Below, in pieces: positions 9,239 through 16,588 of a DNA stretch of 26,989 bases (position 1 is its first letter; every line of letters starts with the position of its first letter). Where the stretch lies: positions 1-26,989 of the IMG/VR virus record IMGVR_UViG_3300034105_000107. One strand, 5' to 3'. This DNA comes from a virus. The notes below the pieces were generated by a model. The model worked only from the letters and a program-made list of their open reading frames with translations, ran no database searches and was not told the DNA's origin. The translations under genes and the position numbers were made by a program.

Positions 9239-9741
9239 CAATAAGTCCTTCTAACGTTGTAGCGAGATTTTAGCAGAATAGCACACGTTTCGTCAAGTGT
9301 CATAAAGTCTATTCTAAGATTTTTCATTCTAGGCATCATTCTTATAGGCATAAATTTAGCGTAGATATGTTTAGGAATAACACCATCAAATCTAGCTTTG
9401 GTTGCTGCCGGATGTTTCTCGTCATCTCTTGATACATCATGAAGTTCTTTCATGAATCTATATACACGTTGACGTATCGAATACTCTGTAGCGCCCACAT
9501 ACAGACACGAGGTTTGTGTCTTGGTCTTTTCATAGAGAACGTATAGACCACCACCATTCACACCTGGAATGTCAGCTTTTCGAAAAAAGGTGCCTTCGCT
9601 ATGAAGTGACATACCTAAACCTTCGTTTGGTAATTCATATGAAATCACTTTATAGAAAGGCAACCCTATTCCGATAGTGACGATCTTTCTGGCATAGTCC
9701 CAGTTGTCCACATAAGTGTCACCATAAAGATCGACGGCCAT
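9238..9741 (-). CDS. GIY-YIG family nuclease inserted between clamp and clamp loader genes
   Basis: A 167-aa protein with the GIY-YIG nuclease hallmarks: GGLYVLY (64-70) as the GIY strand, CLYVGAT (79-85) as the YIG strand, the helix SIRQRVYRF with Arg90, and LDETCAILLKSRYN (149-162) supplying the metal-binding Glu151 and the final Asn. The N-terminal 60 residues have no known domain. It may be a free-standing homing endonuclease, or a phage nuclease acting on host or recombination DNA. It has no separate promoter and shares a TGATG junction with gene 44, so it is fully integrated in the replication operon. T4 has no gene in this slot. Confidence 0.75.
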   Translation of the reverse strand: MAVDLYGDTYVDNWDYARKIVTIGIGLPFYKVISYELPNEGLGMSLHSEGTFFRKADIPGVNGGGLYVLYEKTKTQTSCLYVGATEYSIRQRVYRFMKELHDVSRDDEKHPAATKARFDGVIPKHIYAKFMPIRMMPRMKNLRIDFMTLDETCAILLKSRYNVRRTY

Positions 9742-9742
9742 T

Positions 9743-10030
9743 TTACTTCATAACTCCGTCATACATTTCTTCGAAGTTACGATTTTCGTCCTGCTCTTGA
9801 GCGTAGTTGCTCTTAAAGTAGACACGTGCCATACGACGAAGCATCTTCTTATCAATGCCAAGCTGATCTTCCATTCGCGCGAGAGTGTCCTTCTGCAAAT
9901 CCCTTTCAGCAGCAATTCGCGTCATACTGTCGTTCATTTCAAGAACAGCATCCTTAACGCGCTTCTTGTCCGCTTCAGAAAGACCGTTGATCGAAACGAA
10001 TACTTTTTGATTGTGTCCCATGCCAGCCAT
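9743..10030 (-). CDS. dsbA: DsbA-like double-stranded DNA-binding protein
   Basis: A 95-aa, mostly helical protein. Its second half, ARMEDQLGIDKKMLRRMARVYFKS then NFEEMYDGVMK, parallels the C-terminus of T4 DsbA (DELGVDGKMFNRL... then VVELYDTVF). T4 DsbA binds DNA and assists late transcription from gp55 promoters. Start ATG at 10030 overlaps the gp45 stop. Proximity to gp45, which activates late transcription as a mobile clamp, is consistent. Identification is from a short recalled motif and length, so it is moderate. Confidence 0.65.
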   Translation of the reverse strand: MAGMGHNQKVFVSINGLSEADKKRVKDAVLEMNDSMTRIAAERDLQKDTLARMEDQLGIDKKMLRRMARVYFKSNYAQEQDENRNFEEMYDGVMK

Positions 10031-10683
10031 TACTTAGTCTCCACTGCAATCCAATACTTGATCTTCTTGTTCTTCGCCGCAAACTTCGCGAAGCCGTTCA
10101 ACATAACTTCAACGTCATAATCATCCGCAATCATTTTGAGATTTTCAAACTTGAACGTAACAGAACAATCTTCACCTGTATGATCGGCAAGCTTGATAGA
10201 TGCAGAGTTAGAAGTGTCGTTTGCCTTCTCATGCGCGAGAAGACGAAGTTCACCATTCTTACCAACAATAGAAATGTTAGGAAATCCGTTTGTTGCAGCA
10301 AGACGACGGATACGCTGCCAAACAGAATCGGTCAGAGTGAAGCGAAGATCAACCTGCTTCATCGTCAGTTCCTTATCGGGAGGGGAAGTGATGAGACCAA
10401 TCGCACTTGAGTAATAGTGCAGACCGACAGTACCATCAGTCATGGTTAGAGACTTGTCACCAAAATCGATATCAGGATTATCGAAAGAGGTTACGTTTCC
10501 AAGAAACTGTGGCAAATCATAGATGCCAAACTGAATAGGAATGTTGTCTTCAAGTTCAGCTTCACATAGAATAGACTTGTCCATGTTGATGGTCTTCTGA
10601 ACATTACCTGTTCGAAGAACGAGTCCAGAATTGATTTCTGAAAAGTTCTTGAGGACCTTTAGAGTGTTTTCGCTAATCTTCAT
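10030..10683 (-). CDS. 45: DNA polymerase sliding clamp (gp45)
   Basis: Trimeric processivity clamp of the phage replisome and, in T4, the activator of late transcription together with gp55 and gp33. The N-terminus MKISENTLKVLKNFSEINSGLVLRTG closely parallels T4 gp45 (KDTTALLKNFATINSGIMLKSG), and length (217 aa; T4 228) agrees. Other shared features are IYDLPQFLG and an EDCSVTFKFENLKM stretch. The 15 residues missing relative to T4 are spread through the middle and C-terminus. ATG with GGAG 11 nt upstream. It heads the 45-(dsbA-like)-(GIY-YIG)-44-62-regA replication run and follows dNMP kinase. Confidence 0.93.
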   Translation of the reverse strand: MKISENTLKVLKNFSEINSGLVLRTGNVQKTINMDKSILCEAELEDNIPIQFGIYDLPQFLGNVTSFDNPDIDFGDKSLTMTDGTVGLHYYSSAIGLITSPPDKELTMKQVDLRFTLTDSVWQRIRRLAATNGFPNISIVGKNGELRLLAHEKANDTSNSASIKLADHTGEDCSVTFKFENLKMIADDYDVEVMLNGFAKFAAKNKKIKYWIAVETK

Positions 10684-10708
10684 AATATATTCTCCAGTTA
10701 GATTTAGT

Positions 10709-11386
10709 TTAGGCTGCTAGTATAGCAGACTTTTGTGGGCCTGTAAAGACTTTTAGCAGGTGACTGATATCAGCTTCAAGCATGGAAATGTTTCCGTTGT
10801 TATCAAGATGATAATCCATAATCGATCCTGCCCATGCCCATTCAGAGTAGTGGATCTTATACTGATCTACCATTGCATCTTCGGCAGCTAACTTTCGAGA
10901 AATCTGTTCGTGAGTTTCAGCTTTCCTGTTAGCAATGACAGCAGTATCGTACCAAATAGGATCAGGACCACGCTGAACACGAACTGCAAACCCTCCCTTT
11001 GATCTCATCCAATCAATTTCATTTGGGAATCGAACATCAGCAATTATTACGTTCTTATACATTTCGGCTTTACGCTCTAATGCATGTACCCAAACGTCTT
11101 GATGAAAAACATTGCGACCAGCTTCTGTTCCCATCAATTGAAGAGCTAGACGAGGTGAAAAATCAAACTCAAACTTCTTTGACCACCATTCATCTTTTGT
11201 TTCACGAAATTCCCTACTTTCTAAAGTGTCACCTTCAAGAAGGGCTCGCGGCCATCCGAAGATAGCCGCAGTTGCATCCTTAACAGCATCAGCAAATGAA
11301 AGCTTAACAAAGCCGTGCTTCTCGACCAAAATATCAGCAACAGTGCCTTTACCTGATCCAATAAATCCTACAACACCAATTATCAT
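10709..11386 (-). CDS. 1: Deoxynucleoside monophosphate kinase (gp1)
   Basis: Phosphorylates dNMPs to dNDPs for phage DNA synthesis. The N-terminal P-loop is GFIGSGKGT (7-15). Further features of the T4 gp1 family are the LSFADAVKDATAAIFGWPR segment, LALQLMGTEAGRNVFHQDVW, and VIIADVRFPNEIDW. The 225 aa compare with 241 in T4. T4 gp1 acts on dTMP, dGMP and hydroxymethyl-dCMP; whether this enzyme accepts a modified nucleotide cannot be read from sequence, but the glycosyltransferases nearby make the question worth asking. The start overlaps the upstream glycosyltransferase stop. Confidence 0.93.
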   Translation of the reverse strand: MIIGVVGFIGSGKGTVADILVEKHGFVKLSFADAVKDATAAIFGWPRALLEGDTLESREFRETKDEWWSKKFEFDFSPRLALQLMGTEAGRNVFHQDVWVHALERKAEMYKNVIIADVRFPNEIDWMRSKGGFAVRVQRGPDPIWYDTAVIANRKAETHEQISRKLAAEDAMVDQYKIHYSEWAWAGSIMDYHLDNNGNISMLEADISHLLKVFTGPQKSAILAA

Positions 11387-12279
11387 TATAGATTTCCTGT
11401 ATATTGAGCGATTGCTTGCATGTTACCAGTGAAGGCATAAGTGCCAACATGTTGCGTCTTCATCCATGGACACAGCCAAATTTGCACATCGATCTTTCGA
11501 AGATACTGACAGAACATGTAATCCTCAGAAAGATACCTATGTGACGCATTCTTTTCTGTGTTCATAAATTCTTGTGCCTTCTTCTTGATGTTATCACCCT
11601 GTGCAGCAATCTTTACGAGATGGTATAGATCGTCATAAGTATAACCATTGTCAATCACAGTATCAAAATATGCGTGAATGTAGCGAGAACCATCAAAGTT
11701 GGCCTGACCAACATGATCTGGCTTGTAGTTCTGCTTCGGATAGGCATTCTTGAACTTTTCGAATACTTCACGTTTGACCATCATGAAGCCAGTTCCAATT
11801 TCCATAACCTCAAGAGGTTCGCGAACGTTGAACTGTGTTGTACCTGGCACGGGATTGAAAACATAATCGCCAACAAGATTGTCCAATTCATTTACTGGTG
11901 TTGTTGGATCTTTAACAAGAGCCGCAGCAATGTTTTTCCAATTGATTGACTTCTTAGGATAAGGTGCACCAATAACGTCTTTGTCCAAAGCAATAAGGGC
12001 TAGAACATCTTGAGGATCAAAATGAATATCAGAATCGATGAAGAGAAGATGTGAGCTATCTGAGCGCAAGAATTCGTCTACCAAATAGTTTCTTGCGCGG
12101 GTAATTAGTGATTCATTGAAGAGGAAAGAGAATCGAACTTCAATGCCATATTGAAGACAGATGCTTTGAAGATCAAGGCATGCCTTCATATAAAGTCCAT
12201 TGTTCTGTCCACCATACATAGGTGTTGCTATGAACAGTTTGGTCTTTCTTAGGTCTTCAACTTTGATTGATAATTCCAT
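11386..12279 (-). CDS. GT-A type glycosyltransferase
   Basis: A 297-aa family-2-like glycosyltransferase. It has TKLFIATPMYGG at residues 13-24, the nucleotide-sugar/metal DXD motif in LLFIDSDIHF (82-84), a GTGFMMVKREVF segment near 167-178, and the late acidic motif LSEDYMFC typical of GT-A catalytic bases. It has no membrane segment, so it is likely soluble. The acceptor (DNA base, virion protein or host surface glycan) is unknown. The RBS is ATGGAG before the ATG, and a strong hairpin terminator lies just upstream, so it begins or rejoins a transcript that continues into dNMP kinase. Related enzymes are common in T4-like phages of marine and soil bacteria. Confidence 0.82.
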   Translation of the reverse strand: MELSIKVEDLRKTKLFIATPMYGGQNNGLYMKACLDLQSICLQYGIEVRFSFLFNESLITRARNYLVDEFLRSDSSHLLFIDSDIHFDPQDVLALIALDKDVIGAPYPKKSINWKNIAAALVKDPTTPVNELDNLVGDYVFNPVPGTTQFNVREPLEVMEIGTGFMMVKREVFEKFKNAYPKQNYKPDHVGQANFDGSRYIHAYFDTVIDNGYTYDDLYHLVKIAAQGDNIKKKAQEFMNTEKNASHRYLSEDYMFCQYLRKIDVQIWLCPWMKTQHVGTYAFTGNMQAIAQYTGNL

Positions 12280-12295
12280 TAGTGAACTCCATAAT

Positions 12296-12333
12296 AAAAA
12301 GGGATGCTACAGTAGTATATAGCATCCCTTTTT
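12296..12333 (-). terminator. Strong intrinsic terminator, symmetrical
   Basis: A perfect 14-bp inverted repeat: aaaaagggatgcta (12296-12309) pairs with tagcatccctttt+t (12320-12333) around a 10-nt loop. On the minus strand it follows the small HTH gene and ends in five Ts. The A/T arms also make it able to stop plus-strand transcripts. Confidence 0.9.
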
Positions 12334-12349
12334 GAATTGCTAGAAAAAA

Positions 12350-12562
12350 TTACGAGGCAATACGATAAAACATCTTGCGAGTACCGTTAACATTACGGTA
12401 GTTGCTATAGATGGTCTTACCTTCAACATTGCGAAGATCCCAAACGCGCTTATACACGGCGTCCTTAGACAAGCCGGAAAGCTGTGCAAGTCGACCAGCA
12501 GTGATGCCAGTACCCTTGTTATTCTTACGCAGAACCTTAGCAACACGGGAAAGATGAGACAT
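12350..12562 (-). CDS. Small helix-turn-helix (winged-helix-like) DNA-binding protein
   Basis: A 70-aa basic protein. Residues 18-45 read TGITAGRLAQLSGLSKDAVYKRVWD, a helix-turn-helix with the LSxxxVYKRV recognition helix, followed by a possible wing (KTIYSNYRNVNGTRKMFYRIA). It is a candidate small transcription factor or DNA-binding accessory protein. ATG with GGAG 7 nt upstream (ATGGAGTTATTTAATG). It lies alone between two hairpins (12606-12638 and 12296-12333), so it appears to be expressed separately from its neighbours. Target sites are unknown. Confidence 0.75.
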   Translation of the reverse strand: MSHLSRVAKVLRKNNKGTGITAGRLAQLSGLSKDAVYKRVWDLRNVEGKTIYSNYRNVNGTRKMFYRIAS

Positions 12563-12605
12563 TAAATAACTCCATTATAATTTTAGGTTACGAGTCTTCA
12601 AAAGG

Positions 12606-12638
12606 ACGGACAGTGAATGACTCAAGCCCACTGTCCGT
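12606..12638 (-). terminator. Hairpin after the AAA+ ATPase gene
   Basis: Inverted repeat acggacagtg (12606-12615) and cactgtccgt (12629-12638), 10 bp with a 13-nt loop, starting 8 nt after the stop of the ATPase gene. The minus-strand tail is CCTTTTG, a weak T-tract, so termination may be partial. Confidence 0.65.
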
Positions 12639-12645
12639 ATTCTTG

Positions 12646-13869
12646 TTACATGGAAATTTCGCCATCATTAGTAGCGGCAGCTTCCGTCTTGACTTCCGGC
12701 TTCGGCTGGAGAGTTTCGTCCAGCTTCATGTAGAGGTCAAAGAAGCCATTCTTGGTATCCACATCAAAGCGGTTCAGACAAAGCTTGATTGCCTTCTCAC
12801 GATCCTGACCGAAGATTGAGAACGCTTCGCAGATGTGGACAAGACGGCGAGTAGAGATGATATCAGACACGGCACCATCGTAGAATGCCTTGCGGATCAT
12901 ATCAGCCCAATTGACTAGCTTTTCTGCAAAGTCATTGTCATCACAACCGGAAGCCTGCAGAATATTCTTCACGATCTTGAGTTCGGTCTTGAGCGGCGGG
13001 TATTCCTGCTCGAAAGTGATAGAGAAACGCTCAAGGAAAGCTTCGTTCATCACGTTGGTACCGATGAAGCGACCGTCGTCAGAACCCTTACCCTTGGTAT
13101 TGGCAGTAGCCAGAATGTTGAAGCCCTTAGCAGGCGTTACCACACGATTGATCTTCTTAAGATAGATCGGCTTGCCTTCAAGAATGGGCTGAAGGCACAT
13201 GAGCTTGGCATCACCGAGATCCACTTCGTCCAGAAGCAGGATGGCACCACGTTCCATAGCCACGATAACCGGACCATTCTGCCAGACAGTCTTACCATCG
13301 ATAAGACGGAAACCACCAATCAGGTCATCTTCGTCCGTTTCTTTGGTGATGTTGGCACGAACCAGTTCACGCTTTTCTTGGGCGCAAATCTGCTCAATCA
13401 TCATGGTCTTACCGTTACCAGACAGACCGGTCACATAAGTCGGATAGAACTTACCAGACTTGATGATCATGCGGACATCGGCAAAGTGGCCGAAAGGAAC
13501 ATAACCAGAAGCCTTAGCGGGAACCAGTGACACAGTATCAGCGACACTGGTGTGCAGAGCAGCAATTGCCATGTCATGCTGATTTGACACTTCGATGGCA
13601 GTGTTAGAAGCAACCGGAACTTCCGAAGCAATATCGGAAGCCTTAATTGCCTTAGCTGCCTTCACGGGCTTAGTGGAACCACTGTCATCAAGGGAATACA
13701 CTCCGCGCGAGACATGTCGCGCCTTGTCCTTGATGAACCAAACCGGATAATCAATTCCGTACTTACGTTCAATGAGGATAACTTCCTGACGGGTGATGGT
13801 CGCGATATCACCGAATTCCTTCTTAACAGCGTTAAAGAAGGCAGACTTGTCGAGAGGGCGCTTAGCCAT
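12646..13869 (-). CDS. MoxR/CobS-like AAA+ ATPase
   Basis: A 407-aa AAA+ ATPase of the MoxR/CobS/CbbQ group. Walker A is GLSGNGKT (148-155), Walker B ILLLDEVD (210-217), sensor 1 ATANT (254-258), and NEAFLERF (275-282) carries the arginine-finger region. Residues 1-55 form a small domain and 60-120 an Ala/Lys-rich linker. T4-like phages often carry such a gene, annotated as the cobalt chelatase subunit CobS. No cobalamin genes are present here, and the neighbour at 13931-16165 encodes a VWA protein, the usual partner of MoxR-type ATPases, so a protein-remodelling pair is more likely than vitamin B12 synthesis. It has its own consensus promoter (13906-13934) and AAGGAAG as RBS. Confidence 0.9.
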   Translation of the reverse strand: MAKRPLDKSAFFNAVKKEFGDIATITRQEVILIERKYGIDYPVWFIKDKARHVSRGVYSLDDSGSTKPVKAAKAIKASDIASEVPVASNTAIEVSNQHDMAIAALHTSVADTVSLVPAKASGYVPFGHFADVRMIIKSGKFYPTYVTGLSGNGKTMMIEQICAQEKRELVRANITKETDEDDLIGGFRLIDGKTVWQNGPVIVAMERGAILLLDEVDLGDAKLMCLQPILEGKPIYLKKINRVVTPAKGFNILATANTKGKGSDDGRFIGTNVMNEAFLERFSITFEQEYPPLKTELKIVKNILQASGCDDNDFAEKLVNWADMIRKAFYDGAVSDIISTRRLVHICEAFSIFGQDREKAIKLCLNRFDVDTKNGFFDLYMKLDETLQPKPEVKTEAAATNDGEISM

Positions 13870-13905
13870 TTAGAACTTCCTTGTGTGTGTTTCGATTATG
13901 TGTAT

Positions 13906-13934
13906 ATTATAGACTAGGTAAAGGTGTTTGTCAA
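13906..13934 (-). promoter_or_regulatory. Perfect-consensus sigma70 promoter for the AAA+ ATPase gene
   Basis: Minus strand: TTGACA (13934-13929), a 17-nt spacer, TATAAT (13911-13906). Both hexamers match consensus exactly. The -35 box overlaps the TGA stop of the upstream VWA gene (13933-13931). Expected start is near 13899, giving a leader of about 30 nt with AAGGAAG before the ATG at 13869. Confidence 0.92.
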
Positions 13935-16165
13935 GCGGCAATTCGCTTGACAAACCGTGAGAGTAGAACACGGGAAACCGTCTTCTTTTCGGAAAACTTG
14001 ATGAATTCCTTTGCAGCCTTGTTACGGGTCATGTTGGAATCTACAACCAGTTCCTTGTTAGTGGAAACATTGAACATCTTAGGGTTGAGAATATAGTATT
14101 CATCATAACCTGCAGTGTCAACTGGAAAAAATCCATCATTTGTCCAAGACTTCTTGGCATCAGTCAGGCGCTTGTCATAAACGCCAAACTTATATTGATC
14201 CCAAACACGCTGGAATCCATCACCGTTGATAAAGAAGCCAATAAGATTACAGTTGGTACGATCCTTCAGAACCTTAAGAAGCAGAGAAGTCATGCGACGG
14301 TCGCCAAGGCTGTACCGAATGTCGTAAGATTTCTTGGTAAGATCATCCTGAAGAATGTACTTGGTCTTACCAGACCAACCATAACCGTACTGATTTTTTC
14401 CATGGAAACCATAGATAGGATCGGATTCGCCATCAGTCAGGAAGATGGTATTGACAACCTGAACTTTAGACTGATTATGGAACTTATTTACAACCAGATC
14501 TGCCAGAGCAATACACTCATTGAGTGGAGTGGACGACATTCCATCACAGGGCATATGACCACCACAACCCATGAGCCAAAGATGGTACATTGCATCATTG
14601 AGTTCCTGGATCTTCATTCGAGATGAAAGAATGTTACGGATCATGACAGGATCCATAGAAATTTCATCTTGATTTTGAGAGAAGAACTGGGTATCCGGAA
14701 GAAGAGTGCCTCCATCATCCTTGTAATCAGTGTACAGAACACTACGGAACGAATAAACCTCAAAAGGAATCTGTACCCGCTTGCAAAACATTGCCAGTGA
14801 GAAAAGCTGCTTTAGCGTTTTCTTCAGGTTGGATTGCATTGAACCAGACCAATCAACAAACATAACGAAGCCGTGATTTTTGCCAGTCGCAACGGAAGTG
14901 ACACGACGGAAAAGGTCATCATTATACTTGTAGGTATGCAGCTTATTCATATCGATTACACCGGTCTTCGAAACGCTGGTGCGACTATATTCATCCGCAG
15001 ACTTTCGCATTTCAAATTCTTTAACCATGAAAGAAATCGTGGCATTTTCATCTGCACGGAACTTCATGAGTTCCGCACGAACCGAATCTTGCCAAAACTT
15101 GTCTTGCCACATCTTAGGAAGATAAGACCGCTGTTCAGCTAGAACCTGCTTGTAGTCAACAACCATCTTGTTGATATCGACAGGACGAGGAAGCTTCAGG
15201 TAAATATACCGTTCGTCCGAATTCTTAATCAGATCATCCTGCGTCTTTTGCCAAGACTTTTCAGTTTCCGATTCCGGCAGGTTGTTATCATCACCGCTGC
15301 CGTTCTGAGAACCCATGTTTATAGGAGTATCAGAATATTCGTTTGAGCGGTCATCAGACTGGGTCTTACCAGACTTATTACCATCTTCATCATCATCCGA
15401 TGCTTCACCATCGGCATTACCGTTGCCGTCAGTTTCATCCGTTTCCGAATCATCATAGGTCATGTCATCAGAGTCCGAATCATCCGATTCCGACCATTTG
15501 CCGTCATCTTCACCGGCTTCTTCGCCCATGTCATCCGGATTGTTTTCTTGATCCTGTTCCTGCTGATCCTTAGACCAAGTGAAAATCTTTTCAGTGAGTT
15601 TCAAAACCTCATCAAAGGTTTCAGCATTCTCAACCTCAAGAAGCATTTTCTTCTCAACAGGAGAAAACTTGATGCCCATCATAGAGCCGCCCTTGCAATA
15701 GATGTTAAGGCGATCAATAAAGGACATTTGATTAACGTCCCGCTTTTCGGTACCGAAGAAATCACGTTCAATGAGTTCCTTATAACCCTTCACGTAATTC
15801 CGACGGGCACCAGGGAAGCGGCGCTTCTGGCGCTTATCAATACGGGCATCCTCAATAACGTTTAGAAAGCCCTTGACGGCACCCATCGCGCGATTAGAAG
15901 CAGAACCCGTAACACGGAGAGCAATATCCTTGATTGCATCAGCCCAACCTTCGGGAGGAGTATCAAGAGCATGGCCGACTTCATGTACAACCAGAAGGTC
16001 ATATAGGTCATCGGAAATATTGTGCCATATCGGCAGACACAGGACACGGTTCTTTACGTCGAACCATGCGGTCTTTGCACCAGGCTTATGCTGTACGGCA
16101 ATGTTTTCAGTGGCCAAAAGCTTAGCCAGCTGAGACTTTCCGTTCTGAATATTTGCTTGTTCCAT
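13931..16165 (-). CDS. CobT-like protein: HExxH metallopeptidase-like domain plus VWA domain
   Basis: A 744-aa protein. The N-terminal domain has VVHEVGHALDTP with HEVGH at 61-65 and a NVIEDARID helix at 102-110, which together look like a zinc-metallopeptidase site (HExxH with a downstream Glu). Residues about 200-310 are a long Asp/Glu/Ser/Asn-rich linker of low complexity. The C-terminal part is a VWA domain with the MIDAS sequence DWSGSM (438-443), a Thr/Ser further on, and FLTDGESD as the fourth metal-binding loop. This layout is like CobT of cobaltochelatase and other VWA partners of MoxR ATPases. It precedes the AAA+ gene, so the two probably work together. The substrate is unknown. 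Own promoter at 16189-16218; AGAGGAC RBS. Confidence 0.87.
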   Translation of the reverse strand: MEQANIQNGKSQLAKLLATENIAVQHKPGAKTAWFDVKNRVLCLPIWHNISDDLYDLLVVHEVGHALDTPPEGWADAIKDIALRVTGSASNRAMGAVKGFLNVIEDARIDKRQKRRFPGARRNYVKGYKELIERDFFGTEKRDVNQMSFIDRLNIYCKGGSMMGIKFSPVEKKMLLEVENAETFDEVLKLTEKIFTWSKDQQEQDQENNPDDMGEEAGEDDGKWSESDDSDSDDMTYDDSETDETDGNGNADGEASDDDEDGNKSGKTQSDDRSNEYSDTPINMGSQNGSGDDNNLPESETEKSWQKTQDDLIKNSDERYIYLKLPRPVDINKMVVDYKQVLAEQRSYLPKMWQDKFWQDSVRAELMKFRADENATISFMVKEFEMRKSADEYSRTSVSKTGVIDMNKLHTYKYNDDLFRRVTSVATGKNHGFVMFVDWSGSMQSNLKKTLKQLFSLAMFCKRVQIPFEVYSFRSVLYTDYKDDGGTLLPDTQFFSQNQDEISMDPVMIRNILSSRMKIQELNDAMYHLWLMGCGGHMPCDGMSSTPLNECIALADLVVNKFHNQSKVQVVNTIFLTDGESDPIYGFHGKNQYGYGWSGKTKYILQDDLTKKSYDIRYSLGDRRMTSLLLKVLKDRTNCNLIGFFINGDGFQRVWDQYKFGVYDKRLTDAKKSWTNDGFFPVDTAGYDEYYILNPKMFNVSTNKELVVDSNMTRNKAAKEFIKFSEKKTVSRVLLSRFVKRIAA

Positions 16166-16188
16166 TACGTCCTCTTGATTATTGACTT

Positions 16189-16218
16189 ATCTTAGACTGT
16201 TTTGAGGTCCAAGTCAAT
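16189..16218 (-). promoter_or_regulatory. Sigma70-type promoter for the CobT-like gene
   Basis: Minus strand: TTGACT (16218-16213), an 18-nt spacer, TAAGAT (16194-16189). Predicted start near 16182 gives a 17-nt leader holding AGAGGAC before the ATG at 16165. Confidence 0.75.
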
Positions 16219-16220
16219 AG

Positions 16221-16481
16221 TTAACCGATGTAGACAAAAAGGGTTGCTCGGCTATACAATTGCTTATAAGTTGCAATATGCATGTTATCATGCTTGTTAT
16301 ACATTTTCTTGTATAACTTGAAAGGCTGTTCGTTTCCGTAACAGGTTTCGATCATATTAGGAAAATCAGGATCATTTGATACAGCACTAAGGTCGACGTG
16401 GAAAACGTTCGGCTTGCTTTCATAAACGATATGGGTTACGAGATGGGAATTGTCAAGTCTGAGGGGTTCTGAATTTGTCAT
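16221..16481 (-). CDS. Hypothetical 86-aa protein, possibly leaderless
   Basis: An 86-aa unrecognised protein, starting MTNSEPLRLDNSHLVTHIVYE and ending ATLFVYIG. It has no membrane segment and no known motif. There is no Shine-Dalgarno sequence before the ATG at 16481; the preceding bases are TATATATAGTAC, and a promoter predicted there would start transcription at or within a few bases of the ATG. It stands alone between the TAGT-like operon end and the promoter of the CobT-like gene. Confidence 0.6.
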   Translation of the reverse strand: MTNSEPLRLDNSHLVTHIVYESKPNVFHVDLSAVSNDPDFPNMIETCYGNEQPFKLYKKMYNKHDNMHIATYKQLYSRATLFVYIG

Positions 16482-16487
16482 GTACTA

Positions 16488-16516
16488 TATATAAGTACGG
16501 CAACCCTCTTTTTCAA
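16488..16516 (-). promoter_or_regulatory. Candidate promoter giving a leaderless message
   Basis: Minus strand: TTGAAA (16516-16511), 17-nt spacer, TATATA (16493-16488). The expected start, 6-7 nt on, falls at 16481, the A of the ATG. The -35 box lies inside the hairpin at 16498-16528. Confidence 0.5.
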
Positions 16517-16528
16517 GAGTGGTTGCCG
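16498..16528 (-). terminator. Hairpin after the TAGT-like glycosyltransferase operon
   Basis: Stem cggcaacc/ggttgccg plus ctctt/aagag (13 bp, one bulged base) with a 4-nt loop. There is no T-run on the minus strand, so it may be a factor-dependent terminator or an RNA-end stabiliser. Confidence 0.55.
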
Positions 16529-16588
16529 CATAGCTGGTATGTGTTCAATGCATAGCTACTGCTAAGTCATTGTTTTTACTAGAGAATA

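Noticed and set aside
12574-12601. TTGAAG-16-TATAAT before the small HTH gene
   Set aside because: The expected start would cut off the GGAG ribosome binding site that sits right after the -10 box, and the -35 box is weak; kept only as a possibility.
14873-15573. Plus-strand ORFs opposite the CobT-like gene, including a His-rich one at 15343-15573
   Set aside because: They mirror the Asp/Glu-rich coding of the minus-strand gene; no RBS or promoter, and the VWA/HExxH frame is clearly real.
12646-16165. Reading the AAA+/VWA pair as cobalamin biosynthesis genes
   Set aside because: No other cobalamin gene is in view, the VWA partner has a peptidase-like HEVGH, and MoxR-type ATPases share the same motifs; the CobS/CobT names are kept only as similarity.
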